DNA from: Parapristionchus giblindavisi
Lineage: Eukaryota; Nematoda; Chromadorea; Rhabditida; Diplogasteridae
Length of the DNA stretch: 64,000 nucleotides
NCBI GenBank assembly: GCA_943737045.1
Contig: CALSFV010000044.1
Coordinates: forward strand, 124,001 to 188,000
Direction of reading: 5' to 3'
The notes under the pieces were generated by a model. That model made no database searches. It saw only the letters and a list, made by a program, of their open reading frames with translations, and had not been told where the DNA came from. The position numbers were made by a program, and so were the translations under genes. Below are positions 49,601 to 60,310 of the stretch, piece after piece. The stretch's first letter is position 1; every line of letters begins with the position of its first letter.

Positions 49601-52600
49601 CGATAATTCAAAAATAGCAGTTGTTATTTGTCTCTCTCATCTTCGCTTACTGTAAGGTAGGTGAATCGGTGGGCATACACATTGCAACTTCAATTTTGAA
49701 TCCACAAATTAGGAAATTTTTATATATATCTGTAGAATTGTCACCAGCGGTGGGCATACACAATGTCACTTAAAAATTGAAACTCAACGCTTTGCAACGG
49801 GTAAATTAGAAACATAATAATGAAACTGTCGATTTGCACCTAGCACTAATGCAAACATAATTCTGTAAATTTATGCATTGGAAGTGAGAAAGGGGAATCA
49901 TTAACATAGAACGAGAATAATGGACTCTTGATTATAGCACTGCTTATGTAAAACTGACTATAGTGAACTAAAAATTTGGACACGACGATTTGGAACCAAG
50001 AATTTGGAGCCAAGAATTTGGAATTAAGAATTTGTAACAATATTTATTGGAACCCTAGATTTAAAACCAGTGTTTTGGGAAACAAAATTGCACTCATTGT
50101 CAATGAACTTGAAAAAAAGGATCCTAAAAATGTAGATGGAGATGTAATGTAATGTGCAATGTAGGAGAATAGGATCACTAACTAAATCCTTTTTCTTCTT
50201 GTAGAGATAACCGCCTTGGAAATATTTTGTCTTAGCAACTCGACGAGTCATATTAGCAGACAAAAAAAGAGGCAGAATGAGATGAGACACTGCGCTCGAA
50301 AGACGTGGCATATGCATATTTGAACATGTAAAATTGTAGATTAAAAAAAACATTCGCGCTTTTTGTGCGATATTAAATAACCCTATTTTGTGTCCCAAAA
50401 CACTAGTTTTAAATCTAGGGTTCCAAAAAATCTTGTTACAAATTCTTAGTTCCAATTCTTGGCTCCAAATTCTTGGTTCCAAATCGTCGTGTCCAAATTT
50501 TTAGTTCACTATAGTCAGTTTTACATAAGCAGTGCTATAATCAAGAGTCCATTATTCTCGTTCTATGTTAATGATTCCCCTTTCTCACTTCCAATGCATA
50601 AATTTACAAAATGATGTTTGCATTAGTGCTAGGTACAAATCGAGAGTTCAAAATAAAATGTTCCAAATTTGTGGATCTTTAGTTTGGCGAATACGGTAGC
50701 GGCTAAACGATTTGAATGCGCGCTTCCAAACGAGACCTGACATACCTGCACATCATTTCCCTCTGCCGCGTCTCTCTCTCGGTTGTTTACTCATTCTAGG
50801 CTTTTCGGCGAATGGCCCACCCACCCTCCCTATTACCCTCTCGGCCCAGGTGCTCATGATACAATAGAACGAGACGAAGTGTTATTCCAGGACAGAAAGG
50901 GTCGATGGTCCAAGACCTCGCTAATACTGTATCCCAAGTCGATCCCGCTCTTATTCCGGTCCTGATCAAGTCCATCGAAGGAGCCAAAGCACCAGCGACT
51001 ATGCGAGCTTACAAAGGAGCCATGGCGAACTTGAGGTAAATCACATCTGAAACTCGAAGAGTAACTATTATTAATCTTATAGTAATCAGAGCATATGCGA
51101 CTTCGAGAGGCCTCGATCCTGCCTGCCCCTCGTCTCTCCTGATCTATTCACTGAGGAAGATCGAAGAAGGACGATTCCTATCTACTCTTAGAGTTTTATC
51201 CTCTGCTTTCTGCCATTTCTCGGATCCCCTTCCCTCAACCTTTGCCCATTTCTTGTCCAATTTACACGAGTCTACCCGTAGAAGGTTTACTGTATCCCAT
51301 CACGGTAGTGTTCCACGGTCACATATCGATTCACTTGTTCAATATTCTCTCACACATTGTAATGATGTTATTGCTACCCGTACCGCTCTCGGTGCCGCTC
51401 TCTCGTTCGCCGCCCTTCTTAGGGTAGGAGAGCTGCTAGCCCTCAAATGGGATGACCTACAGTGGTCCCCTTCCCACCTCAAAGTATCTGTACAAAAGGC
51501 TAAAAACGACCAATTCTGTGAAGGTAGAAGTACTTATATTTCAATAGATAACCATTCCCCTGTTCTTTCCCTATTCCACTCTTACAAGAATTCAGTCCCT
51601 CCCTCGACCTTCGTTTTCCCCTCCTTGTCCCACCCTCACAAGCCCCTGTCCCAAGATTCATTTAGAAATGATCTCACCCTTCTCTGCACGCGAGCCGGAG
51701 TACCACGGATCACTCCGCACCAATTGAGAGCTGGAGGAGCCATGGAGTCCATTAGACAAGGAGCTCCTCTCGAGTCCGTTCAGAGAAGAGGTCGATGGAG
51801 ATCCATGGCCGGCCTCGCGCCCTACATAGAGGATACGGTAGACTCCCAGGGCGGTGCCCTCTCACTCTCTTGATGTTTCACCCAATTTTTCCCATTCGTT
51901 AGATTGTTTTCTTAGAACGAATTCGTCTTTGTGTTTCTTCTTCACCATTGCCTCATTTCCTTTCGTTCATCTCCATTTGTTCCATTATCTTCATTTCACC
52001 TTTTTCCTGTGATTGTCCATCGTTCCATTGCTTGTTTTGTTTTGCTCCTTTTGTGTCTTTTGTTTCTTCCACCGCTTATATACTACATTGTCTGTGGTTA
52101 GTACCGAGCCGATAAAGCCGCTACACTACGAGCCAAACTGTAGTTATCACGTATTGAGGGATTACACGAAAGAAGTGATAACTAAAATTTAAGTGACATT
52201 GTGTATGCCCACCGTCACCAGCACATTTGCAAACATAGTTATGTAAATGTATACATTGGAACTGATTATAAGGAACACTAATTTTGAATACGCAAATTTG
52301 TAACTATGAATTTGTAATCAGAAAATTGTAACCAGAAATTTGTAACCAAACATTTGTAACCAAAACTTTGTAACCAGGAATTTGGAACCAAGAATTTGGA
52401 ACCAAAAATTTGTAACCATCATATTTGAACCGAGAAAAGTAACGAAATTGCACTCAACGAATCTGATACGAATCGAATCCAAGTATGATGCTTTCAAATT
52501 CTTGGTTCCAAATTTCTGGTGACAGTTTCGGTTACAAATGTTTGTTTACAAATTTCTGGTTACAAATTTCTGGTTACAAATTCATAGTTACAAATTTGCG

Positions 52601-55600
52601 TATTCAAAATTAGAGTTCCTTATAATCAGTTCCAATGTGTACATTTACATAACTATGTTTGCAAAAGTGCTAGTGACAATTCTACAGTTCTATTTTTTCG
52701 TTTTCAATTTGCCAGTTTCAAAGTGTTGAGTTCCAATTTTTAAGTTACAAAGTGTATGCCCACCAGGTGAATCGGTCCAAAGTTTGGCCCATGTTCGGTT
52801 TTTTCGCCCACTCTGCGTCAATTTTGTACTTCATATTTGATCTTTCAATAAGGTCATCTATGCCTATGCAAAATTTCATTTCATCCTGTTAGAGAAACGC
52901 GAGCTGAGATAATTCCCTTTTGAGAGAACAACCTTTGTAACGCAGTGCACGGAGAAAAAATTCCCCTTGTCAGCAACACATCTTTACGGAATTCTTCAAA
53001 CAGTTGTAAAGGAATCATATACTTACAGGTGAGTGAATAGAGTCGAACTTCCTAATTTAAGAGAAAAAAAAGAAAAAAAAAGATTTTTCTAAGGAATCAT
53101 TCCCTTATCGAAAAAGGAATGTTCTGTGGGTGTGGTTGCTAAGAGTCACTAGGTTCTCCATTTTAAACGTAATAACCGAACAAACTAACAACTGTCTGAC
53201 ATTCCATAGCCAAAGGGTCATTCCGACATCTGTTCAATGTAGTATCGTTCCTGAAAAAAAAATAAAGCATTATTATAATCTTTATCTCATTCGTACATTA
53301 TTTTCTTTTGTTGACCAGATCAGCATTCCCTTGTCACTGCTTTTTGAACGTTTCCTTTTACTATCAAAGTCACCTTCTATCTGGCTAACCGCCAAAGTTA
53401 AAGGCAGCTGGCATCCAAAAATTTCGATTCGAAATAATTAAAATAGTTGATCTCATGTTGATAAGCTCAAAAAACTATTTAGAAATATGTATTTGAAAGT
53501 TCGAAAAGACGCTCTGGTAAGATGTTGGATTACTGTAGCCTGCTCCACACCACGGGCGAGGTTTCCGAACTACAGTATGCTAACTCCATCGAGCAGCTCA
53601 AAAAAGCCCATTATTGAGTTTTATTCTTCCTAATTCCCCACTGCGGATAGAATTATCATCAAAATATTCAATTTCAAGTCGTATCCAAAGAGTTGGTGTG
53701 GCAATTAGGAAAAGGCTCCCGCTATCTGGAGCAGACTGTAGTTTTTTAACTACGCCGTTCTCCTTACCAGAGAATTCTTATGATATAAGATGTATATATT
53801 TCGAAACAGAATTTCAAGCTCTTTTATATGAGATCAACTTGTTTTTCGTTTCCCGGTCCCTTTAAACCTGTATACAAAGGGAAAGGTTTAAAGAGTTGTG
53901 TTGCAAGCTATCGCCCAATATCGCTTACGTGTGCATCCTCAAAAATAATGGAGCGAATAATATGTCGAGATATAACTAGTTTCTTAACATCATACAATCT
54001 TCTTCCCTATCAACAGCACGGTTTTCGTAACAAGAGGTCATGTTCTACTTGCCTGATCTCGTCTTTCTCTCATTGGCATGCTGCACTCAATAAGAAACAA
54101 TATGTATCTTGTGTTTATATAGACTTTACGAAAGCCTTTGATACCATACCATTAAATCTATTAGCCCACAAATGCCAAGTCTATGGTATCAAAGGCCGAC
54201 TTCTCGAATGGCTGGTATCATTCTTACAAGATCGTAATCAATCTGTTTCTATTGGATTGAATGAATCTCGTCCTTATGACGTCACGAGTGGAGTGCCTCA
54301 AGGCTCATGCATTGGACCACTGCTCTTTTCCCTGTACATTAGTGATATTCCAAGTCTGCTCCCCTCTGGCGTTTTTAGCTGCATGTATGCTGACGACCTT
54401 AAGATCTACTCAGTCAACAACCCTGATGCTCTCCAATCAGCATTGAATATAATCTACGAGTGGACCCTCGCATGGGGGCTGTCTTTGTCTCCTACCAAAA
54501 TTGTTGTTATGCATATGGGTAACAACCATACGGATGTGTCATTTACTGTTGGCAATACTACTCTTCCTCTTGTGTCTTCAGTCACTGATCTACAGTGCGC
54601 GACATAATGATAAGACACCCCTAAAATTTTGGCATTCTGACCGAATGGCGAATAAAAATCAAAAGAGGTATATACCATTTGTATCCACTCCTTGGATAAC
54701 TAAGGTAGCCCACGTATGAGGGAATTCCATTTCCCGGTCAACAAGAAAATAATGATTTTCCGGAATTTTACCGCGACATAATTATAAGACACCCTGATTT
54801 TTTCATGAATTGCTATTTTTTTATAACTTCTCCATAACATCAACAGGGCAACAATAGGTTAATAATCGATGTTATGGCCCATTCTCGAGATTAGGCCAAA
54901 GGAGCGATTGGGCATGTTTCCATAGAGGGCAGAAAACAATTGCCGCTCGATGTCGTCCCACTCCTTTTTGATGAAAGCCTTCAATTCGGCAACGGGTGCG
55001 TACTGTTTGTTGTTCTTGTACACACGACGAACCATGATGCCCCATCTGTTCTACATGTGGTTTATATCGGGGGAACTCGTCGGGCATAGGAGAACAGGGA
55101 TGTTCTTGACTGCGAACAATGATTTCGAGGGGTGTTGGCATGAATGGATGCACTGTCTTTCTTCGAGACCAGATGGTGGGCACGGTTTTTGCTCATGAAC
55201 AGAACAAGGGTAGTCTAGTGCATCACGTGATACTCCGGATAGTCCATCCTGCTGGAGCTGAAGGAGATGGGTGGCATGTCAAATTTTGGGGAGGGGATAC
55301 AAATGGTTTATACATATTTGGATTTCCATTCACCATTCGGCCAGAATCCCAAAATTTTAGGGGTGTCTTATAATTATGTCGCGCACTGTAGGTGTTACTT
55401 ATAATAATAAGCTAACATTTGATAAACATATATGTCGCATTATTGCTAAGGCTAGAGCACGCTCTGCTTATATTCATCGTTCTTTCGTGTCTTGTAGTAC
55501 TAATACATATGCCCGATTATTCGTCACATATGTTCGACCTCTTCTCGAGTATTGTTCAGAGCTCTGGAGTCCTCAATCATGCACGTTAAATAATAATATT

Positions 55601-58600
55601 GAATCCGTTCAGAGACGTTTTTCCAGACTGGTCTTCCGCAAGTGTGGAATACGGTACACGAACTACCATGAGAGACTCCGCCACCTCAATCTCCCATCCC
55701 TCGAATCTAGACGTAGACAAAACGATATAATTTTCGTTTATAAGACGATTCACAATTTTTATTGACACCGCTCTTTGTTCCTGTTTTCAAACACGATTAA
55801 TTCAACTCGTGGTCATAATATGAAGCTTTGTGTTCACCCAGCATCTTCTTCTAAGTTTTTAACCTTTCTAAGTAACCGAATAGTTTCTCAATGGAACTCT
55901 TTAGATAATTCAATTGTAACTATGCAAAACCCTGTGTACTTTAGTTCTTATGTTCGTAATTTAATACTGTGACCTAGCTGTTACAGTTCTTTTCGCTTCT
56001 TCTTATTGTATCCCTTGTACTATCAAATATTTTATTTTAACTTTGTCATCAAATTGAAAGATGCGATAAATATTTATTATTCTTCAAACAAATATGCCCT
56101 TCAAAACTGCATGCGCAAGAATATAATAAAATATAAAATAATAATATGAAAAAAGAGACGTTTTCATTCATTTTCTTTTGAACACATTTATGTTAAACTA
56201 GTGATGTGCATTGTGGAAAAAATAGCTTCATGATTAGGACATTTCCAGGACCCAACAGTGCGTCGGAGATTTTTTTCGCAATTTCAGCACATATTTAATC
56301 AAAGAAAAAAGGCTAGCTTTTGTATATTTGTATTTGGGCCTATTAACGCTTTCAAAGACAATTGTTAGATTCAGCTGTGTCAGTACATTTGCATATTTTT
56401 GAATAGCAGGGTTTAAAGCACTAATATTTAAAGATGGAGACCCTGGCGTTTTTTTCGTAACAAGACTGTTCGGCTTGGTTGAATGATCATCATTCATCAC
56501 ATGAACCGAAAGACATTTTATATTGCTTGATGATTTGTTTTGAAGCTTGCTATGCGTATTGAAAGTACAAGTTTTAAGGCAAGTAGAGAGTTTCTGACTT
56601 TCTCATTGACCCTCAGGCTAATTTCCATACAATATAAACAATATTCGCCGTTTTAATCATTCCGGGAGTCTGTCATGTAAACTCAAGGGGCTCATATTTT
56701 GAGTGTTCGGCACATTGTGGGTGCGAGATCGTTTCTCTCGTTGGCAAACTCGAATTAAATAGACCAGTTACCAATCAGGCAGCAGACCTCGATAGTACAA
56801 AACCTCATAGTTTGCTGAATATTGCATGTAAATGTCGAGTAGTCCATTGCCTATTGCAATACCCTTAAATTCAACTAATAATGTTTAACAAAATGCCAAA
56901 TATACTCACTTGGAAAAATGGATTGGGAAAGTCATCCGACTCATTAGCGCCTTGTATTTTTCGAGTGAGAAATGGTATGTACATTCCTGAATATAAATCT
57001 TCAGACGTTGCTTTACACTCAAATTTAATTTAAGCATGGAGACGCCAAATTTTATGCAAACGTCCAGCGATTATCTATCGCAAGGGATAAATAATAAATC
57101 AGCATTAATTTTAAGAGAGTTTATATGTTGAGCGCTAGTTCTGACTTTTAAAATCGACAGAATTCTGTGCAATGGACCATCATGGAGAGGCGAACTTTTT
57201 GAAAAATTGAGGAAATTAGGTAGCAGGTTTCGAACTTGCGACAAAGAGACACAATTCCGAACGTTCCACACTACGCTATGAGATGGCACGCTACTTTCTC
57301 GCATATGACTTGTATTCGAGCAATGAGAGATGTAAGGGATTTACAAGAAAATTCGCGCACATTTTTTTATTTAAAAAATATAATATGTTCTTTCAATTAC
57401 TATTGTGAATACTCACCGGCATACGATTCTCCGGCAATAAAGAAAGGCTGACTTGCGTACCGTGGATGAACTCTGAATTAAAGGTGGACTCCCGCGAATA
57501 TTTTCGTGAACAAACTGTGTAGACAGAAAGTGAGCAAAAGATATGTTACATGCAGTACACTATTTATTTTATGCTAATTCAACTTATTGATTGCTAGAAT
57601 CATGAATGAAGCATGCTAGCAATCGCAGGGAATGGCGCGCTTTTTGAAAATAGGAAAGTTCGGCAATAGGATTCGAACCCGCGACCATGCGCTAGCTAGT
57701 CAGGGGCTATACCTCTACGCTAAGGAACTGATTTATGAACGCTCTATCTTCTTGCATATCACTTGACACGCATAAGAGAGATGCAAGAGATTTGCATAAA
57801 CATTCGCGGGTCTCCTTTAATCACCTTTAATCATAAACTTCAAATTTAATCCTATAAAGGTGAAAAATTTAAGAACCTCGTCATAAAATCCCTGATTGCG
57901 AAAAAGGTCATTTCGACAGTCTTCTCAACATTGTTTTCCATTGTATCTTCAGACATAGTATTGTACGAAAATCCAACGCCTATAGGACTCTCCAACATTA
58001 GAATATTGGAATTCTGGAATTTTATAATGAGAATATAAATATAATAATATTTTATCATTTCATATTTTGAAGGTAAATGATATATAATATTAATAGAGTG
58101 CATTTGCATGTTTTTTTTCATAATATAGTTCACATTTAGCTCAAGCTTTAAATCCAGTATTTCAATGTGGTACTTTTAATTCAACTATTGTGATACATTA
58201 TGAATTATTAGCATACAGCATCTTTTCCTTTTTTACATTGTATAGAGAAGATAAATATATTACGTTGTTCCAAGAGTATTTATTGTAGATTAAACTTTTC
58301 CCATCTGGTCCTATGAAGTATGGACCGAGTTCCTAAAATTTAGGTGATTATATTGTTTACAATGTTATTATTATTACTTGTCAATACATAACAGTGCAAA
58401 GAAGAATAACTCACCAGGAATAGCCCTTTAAGTGAGCTCTCTCCTGGTCCACCATTCAGCCAAATCAGAAGTGGATCTTCCAAGGGATTTCCACGAGATT
58501 CACTTAGCCTAAATTATGATCATAAATATATTTTAGTCGATGCACTTGGGAGAAAGGTAGAACCGACAAGAACTGTCATTATATCTTCGATCTCTGTAAC

Positions 58601-58838
58601 GGCAACGAAATTGACAATTAAAATATTTAAAATAATATGGTTGCTGGGACTTGAAGAATGAAATGAAATTTTACCAGTAAAACATTTTGTCCGTTCCATC
58701 CTCCGATGCATTCAAATATCCAGAAAACGATTCGAAATCCGGCTTCCCTGGTACTCCAGGCAAGTCAATAATTCGATCTTCTTCTCTCAGAGAATAAACA
58801 AGACAAGCCGAGTTCAACAACAGCAACGCAACTTTCAT
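46644..58838 (-). CDS. Serine carboxypeptidase (S10), intact copy D
   Basis: Fifteen exons join in frame to 490 aa: 58675-58838, 58415-58508, 58264-58332, 57877-58013, 57417-57472, 56910-56986, 56772-56863, 53190-53250, 49500-49589, 48620-48715, 48353-48414, 47838-47913, 47639-47743, 47359-47472, 46644-46823. The enzyme would remove C-terminal residues from peptides in the secretory or lysosomal route. Visible signatures are a signal peptide ([16 protein letters not shown]), the oxyanion-hole segment [21 protein letters not shown], the catalytic Ser in GESYAG, the Asp in VLIYNGDTD and the His in GAGHSVP. Length is normal for S10. The family-typical GGPGCSS cysteine is Glu here, in all copies seen. 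A 2-nt deletion shifts the last 20 or so residues into a basic tail ([13 protein letters not shown]) relative to the other copies. Introns 4, 7 and 8 hold transposons. A GATA site lies upstream. Confidence 0.85.
49022..49372. mobile_element. MITE with embedded tRNA-like block (copy D intron 9)
   Basis: It starts TAAAGGTGGAGTCC and ends in the inverse of a similar GAGGCCC/TTTAA-type end. On the minus strand near 49210-49270 are a tRNA-like A box TGGTAGAGTGGTAAATGC and B box GGGATCGAAACC. The same arrangement recurs at 57479-57835, 61996-62310 and, more decayed, near 1985-2110 and 31500-31620. Confidence 0.5.
50681..50704 (+). repeat. Left bipartite site of the recombinase cassette
   Basis: AGTTTGGC, a 7-base spacer and GTAGCGGCT. 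The same arrangement with identical outer blocks and a different spacer is found inverted at 52116-52139, on the other side of the recombinase gene. Confidence 0.6.
50905..51873 (+). CDS. Tyrosine recombinase of Crypton/DIRS type
   Basis: Exon 1 (50905-51035) and exon 2 (51090-51873) join across a 54-nt intron (GTAAAT to AATCAG) into 304 codons without a stop. The product has an N-terminal helical DNA-binding (SAM-like) part, about residues 1-115, then the catalytic domain with Arg155 ([12 protein letters not shown]), Lys180 or Lys182, His254 and Arg257 ([10 protein letters not shown]), Trp280 in the GRW segment and Tyr289 (APYIED), which is the full R-K-H-R-W-Y set in correct order and spacing. 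Such enzymes cut and rejoin DNA through a 3'-phosphotyrosine. No reverse transcriptase is beside it, which favours a Crypton-like element over DIRS. The chosen ATG is the first in frame after an upstream stop. The spliced intron and location argue against bacterial contamination. Base composition (GC- and CT-richer) differs from its surroundings. Confidence 0.85.
52116..52139 (-). repeat. Right bipartite site of the recombinase cassette
   Basis: Read on the minus strand: AGTTTGGC, 7 bases, GTAGCGGCT, in inverted orientation to 50681-50704. Together they enclose 1459 bp with the recombinase gene. Confidence 0.6.
53402..53861. mobile_element. TTAA-flanked MITE, copy 2
   Basis: It is the same length as 340-799 and has the same ends, with TTAA on each side. 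A LINE begins immediately to its right. Confidence 0.65.
53866..56082 (+). mobile_element. LINE, second family, split by a Tc1-like element
   Basis: The coding part reads [10 protein letters not shown], motif [12 protein letters not shown], motif [15 protein letters not shown], and the YADD box in MYADDLKIY up to about 54590. It resumes after the Tc1-like insertion at 55389 with [39 protein letters not shown] and, in a shifted frame, [13 protein letters not shown], ending in an ATTTATTATT tail at about 56082. It lacks the endonuclease end and is 5' truncated. Sequence differs clearly from the LINE at 32956-34672. It lies in intron 7 of carboxypeptidase D. Confidence 0.85.
54593..55388 (-). 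mobile_element. Tc1-like transposon fragment nested in the LINE
   Basis: Inverted ends start CAGTGCGCGACATAA, with TA on each side (54591-54592, 55389-55390), exactly interrupting the LINE reading frame. On the minus strand about 54885-55090 encodes the C-terminal part of a Tc1-type transposase ([17 protein letters not shown] and a following [13 protein letters not shown]), the region after the last catalytic acid. The N-terminal DNA-binding domain is deleted, so it is non-autonomous. Confidence 0.85.
56428..56700. mobile_element. TTTAA-ended MITE in copy D intron 7
   Basis: It begins TTAAAGATGGAGACCC like the element at 40995-41292 and shares its interior (ACTGTTCGG, GAAAGACAT). The right end is decayed. 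Confidence 0.4.
57479..57835. mobile_element. MITE with embedded tRNA-like block (copy D intron 4)
   Basis: Ends TTAAAGGTGGACTCCC and the inverse of a GAGACCCGCGAATG-type end. The minus strand near 57668-57732 has an A box TTAGCGTAGAGGTATAGCC and a good B box GGGTTCGAATCC at tRNA spacing. The insertion stops directly before the acceptor of exon 5 (ATTCAG at 57473-57478), leaving it usable. Confidence 0.55.
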
Positions 58839-58982
58839 CTTGGTTAGAATAAAAAGATTCCAAGTTGCATATTACAATTGTTGATGCGATGAATCATTTG
58901 AAATATTTAGATGTAAATGTCAAAAGGAGAAATGTCATCGATATGAAATATTAAAATAGAAAGAAATTGAAGGAGATGCCAT

Positions 58983-58992
58983 TTATCGATAA
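58983..58992. promoter_or_regulatory. GATA-type site upstream of copy D
   Basis: TTATCGATAA lies about 145 bp upstream of the start codon of the intact carboxypeptidase. Conservation in three paralog flanks supports a role; intestinal GATA-factor control is inferred from nematode biology. Confidence 0.4.
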
Positions 58993-59363
58993 CTTTAAAC
59001 GAAGCAATAAAGATATTTGGAAATAATAGTTTCTATTACTTTTCGTTAGATGAGAAGATGCATAGATTCCGGAAATTTGAGAAAATAAAAAAAAGGATTT
59101 CACAAAAGAGAATTATGAAATATTTTATCAAATGAAGAACGTACATATGTAATTATTCATGTTTCAAAACTGCACGAAAATGTTATTCAAAAATTCTGTT
59201 GACAATTTCGACTTTTTTTCATTAAGAAATATTATTTTCAGTAGACTCAGAAAATTATCAGAAAAGCACAGAAATTCTTTTAAAAAAATACTTTTAAAAA
59301 TTTTAAAAAAGCGCAACATTATACGAAACTATTAATCGTGAAAACAATAAGCAAAAGACAACT

Positions 59364-59435
59364 CCAACCAACCGGATTCGAACCAGTGACCTAAGGATCT
59401 ACAGTCCTCCGCTCTACCAACTGAGCTATGGTTGG
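59364..59435 (-). tRNA. tRNA-Tyr(GUA), intronless
   Basis: Perfect copy of the 72-nt tRNA with all stems paired and terminator TTTT just downstream. It lies 0.5 kb 5' of carboxypeptidase D. Confidence 0.9.
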
Positions 59436-60046
59436 TGATGCATGTCATTCGAAAAGCGACGTAGTTTACAGTTCGGCTGATTCAAGAAATAATATTGAAT
59501 TAGTAAAATTTGAAAAAAAATGTCAATATTCATTAATCGACTAATGTAAGAAGAAACGAATCATCTTCGTTTTCTAATAATGTTAGTGAAAACATTAGCG
59601 ATCATGACGCGAAAATGTTATTGATTTTTCATTCTATCAATGTCTTTTATCATCTTCACGAAAAGCAATAGATTCAGTGGAGAAGAATATGACTCAATCT
59701 GATTATGTATGATGAAATACTGAACATTTCTATTATAATGGATTTTCGCGAAAAAATAATGGACGAATTGATGCAAGCACAACTTTCCTTAATTATCTTG
59801 TGAAACATACTTTTCTCAAGAGTCAATAGCCACACTCGCATCTACGATGTGCTCAATGCGATTTTTTAAACGTTTCGGAATCAACAGTATTTGTTGAAAA
59901 AAGTGTAAATCAATTTGAAAACAACAACAATATCCCCCCCCCCCCCCACATGATTGACATAGACAGACATTTATTGAGAGTATGGAAGAAAATATTTATC
60001 CCTTATCAAGGAAATTAAATTCAGATGTTGATATTAATTGTGGAAT

Positions 60047-60248
60047 TTAAACCGATTTTGGGGCGGGAGTAGCTCTCTTTGTGCCCTTCTCAAATTTGAA
60101 AAAAAAAACATATAACAATCAAAATCGAAAAGAAGCGAAATCTACTATCGACTCAATGATTTATTATAGACTAAATAAAATGTTTTACTATCTTTAATAT
60201 TGTTATTTTCTTCTTCTCGTCAGCGGTCTTGTTTTTTTGTTTCTTGGC
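60047..60248 (-). pseudogene. 3' fragment of the Lys/Glu-rich gene
   Basis: The minus strand repeats exon 7 (about 60047-60097, ending ATPAPKSV and stop) and exon 6 (about 60203-60248) of the gene at 61005-62631. The acceptor before exon 6 reads CTGCAC instead of CTGCAG, so it cannot splice there. Earlier exons are missing and a tRNA-Tyr follows at 60311. It arose by tandem duplication of a tRNA plus 3'-exon unit. Confidence 0.7.
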
Positions 60249-60310
60249 GTGCAGTTTTCACAATTTTTTTTTCATTTTTAAAATCGGCAGACAATAAGCA
60301 AAAGACAAAT

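Larger units (their letters stand above)
49749..52213. mobile_element. Inner element carrying a tyrosine recombinase
   Basis: This 2465-bp element has the same terminus GGTGGGCATACAC, extended inward by AATGTCACTT at both ends, and lies within the outer element, flanked by gtcaccagc (49740-49748 and 52214-52222). Its left half (about 49800-50660) is a foldback of two arms rich in TTGGAACCAAGAATTTGG-like repeats. Its right half holds the recombinase gene 50905-51873 between two inverted bipartite sites. Both target duplications are perfect, so insertion is recent relative to the surrounding decay. Confidence 0.8.
49668..52764. mobile_element. Outer foldback element, 9-bp target duplication
   Basis: It starts GGTGGGCATACAC and ends with its inverse, flanked by the perfect direct repeat aggtgaatc (49659-49667 and 52765-52773). 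Without the inner insertion it would be about 620 bp and mostly inverted repeat (for example 52236-52310 against 52590-52670). It sits in intron 8 of carboxypeptidase D. Nine-base duplications suggest a Mutator-like transposase acting in trans, but this is inference. Confidence 0.8.

Noticed and set aside
50905..51873. Bacterial or phage contamination as source of the tyrosine recombinase
   Set aside because: The gene needs a 54-nt intron with GT/AG ends to be in frame and sits inside two elements with perfect target duplications in a host intron.
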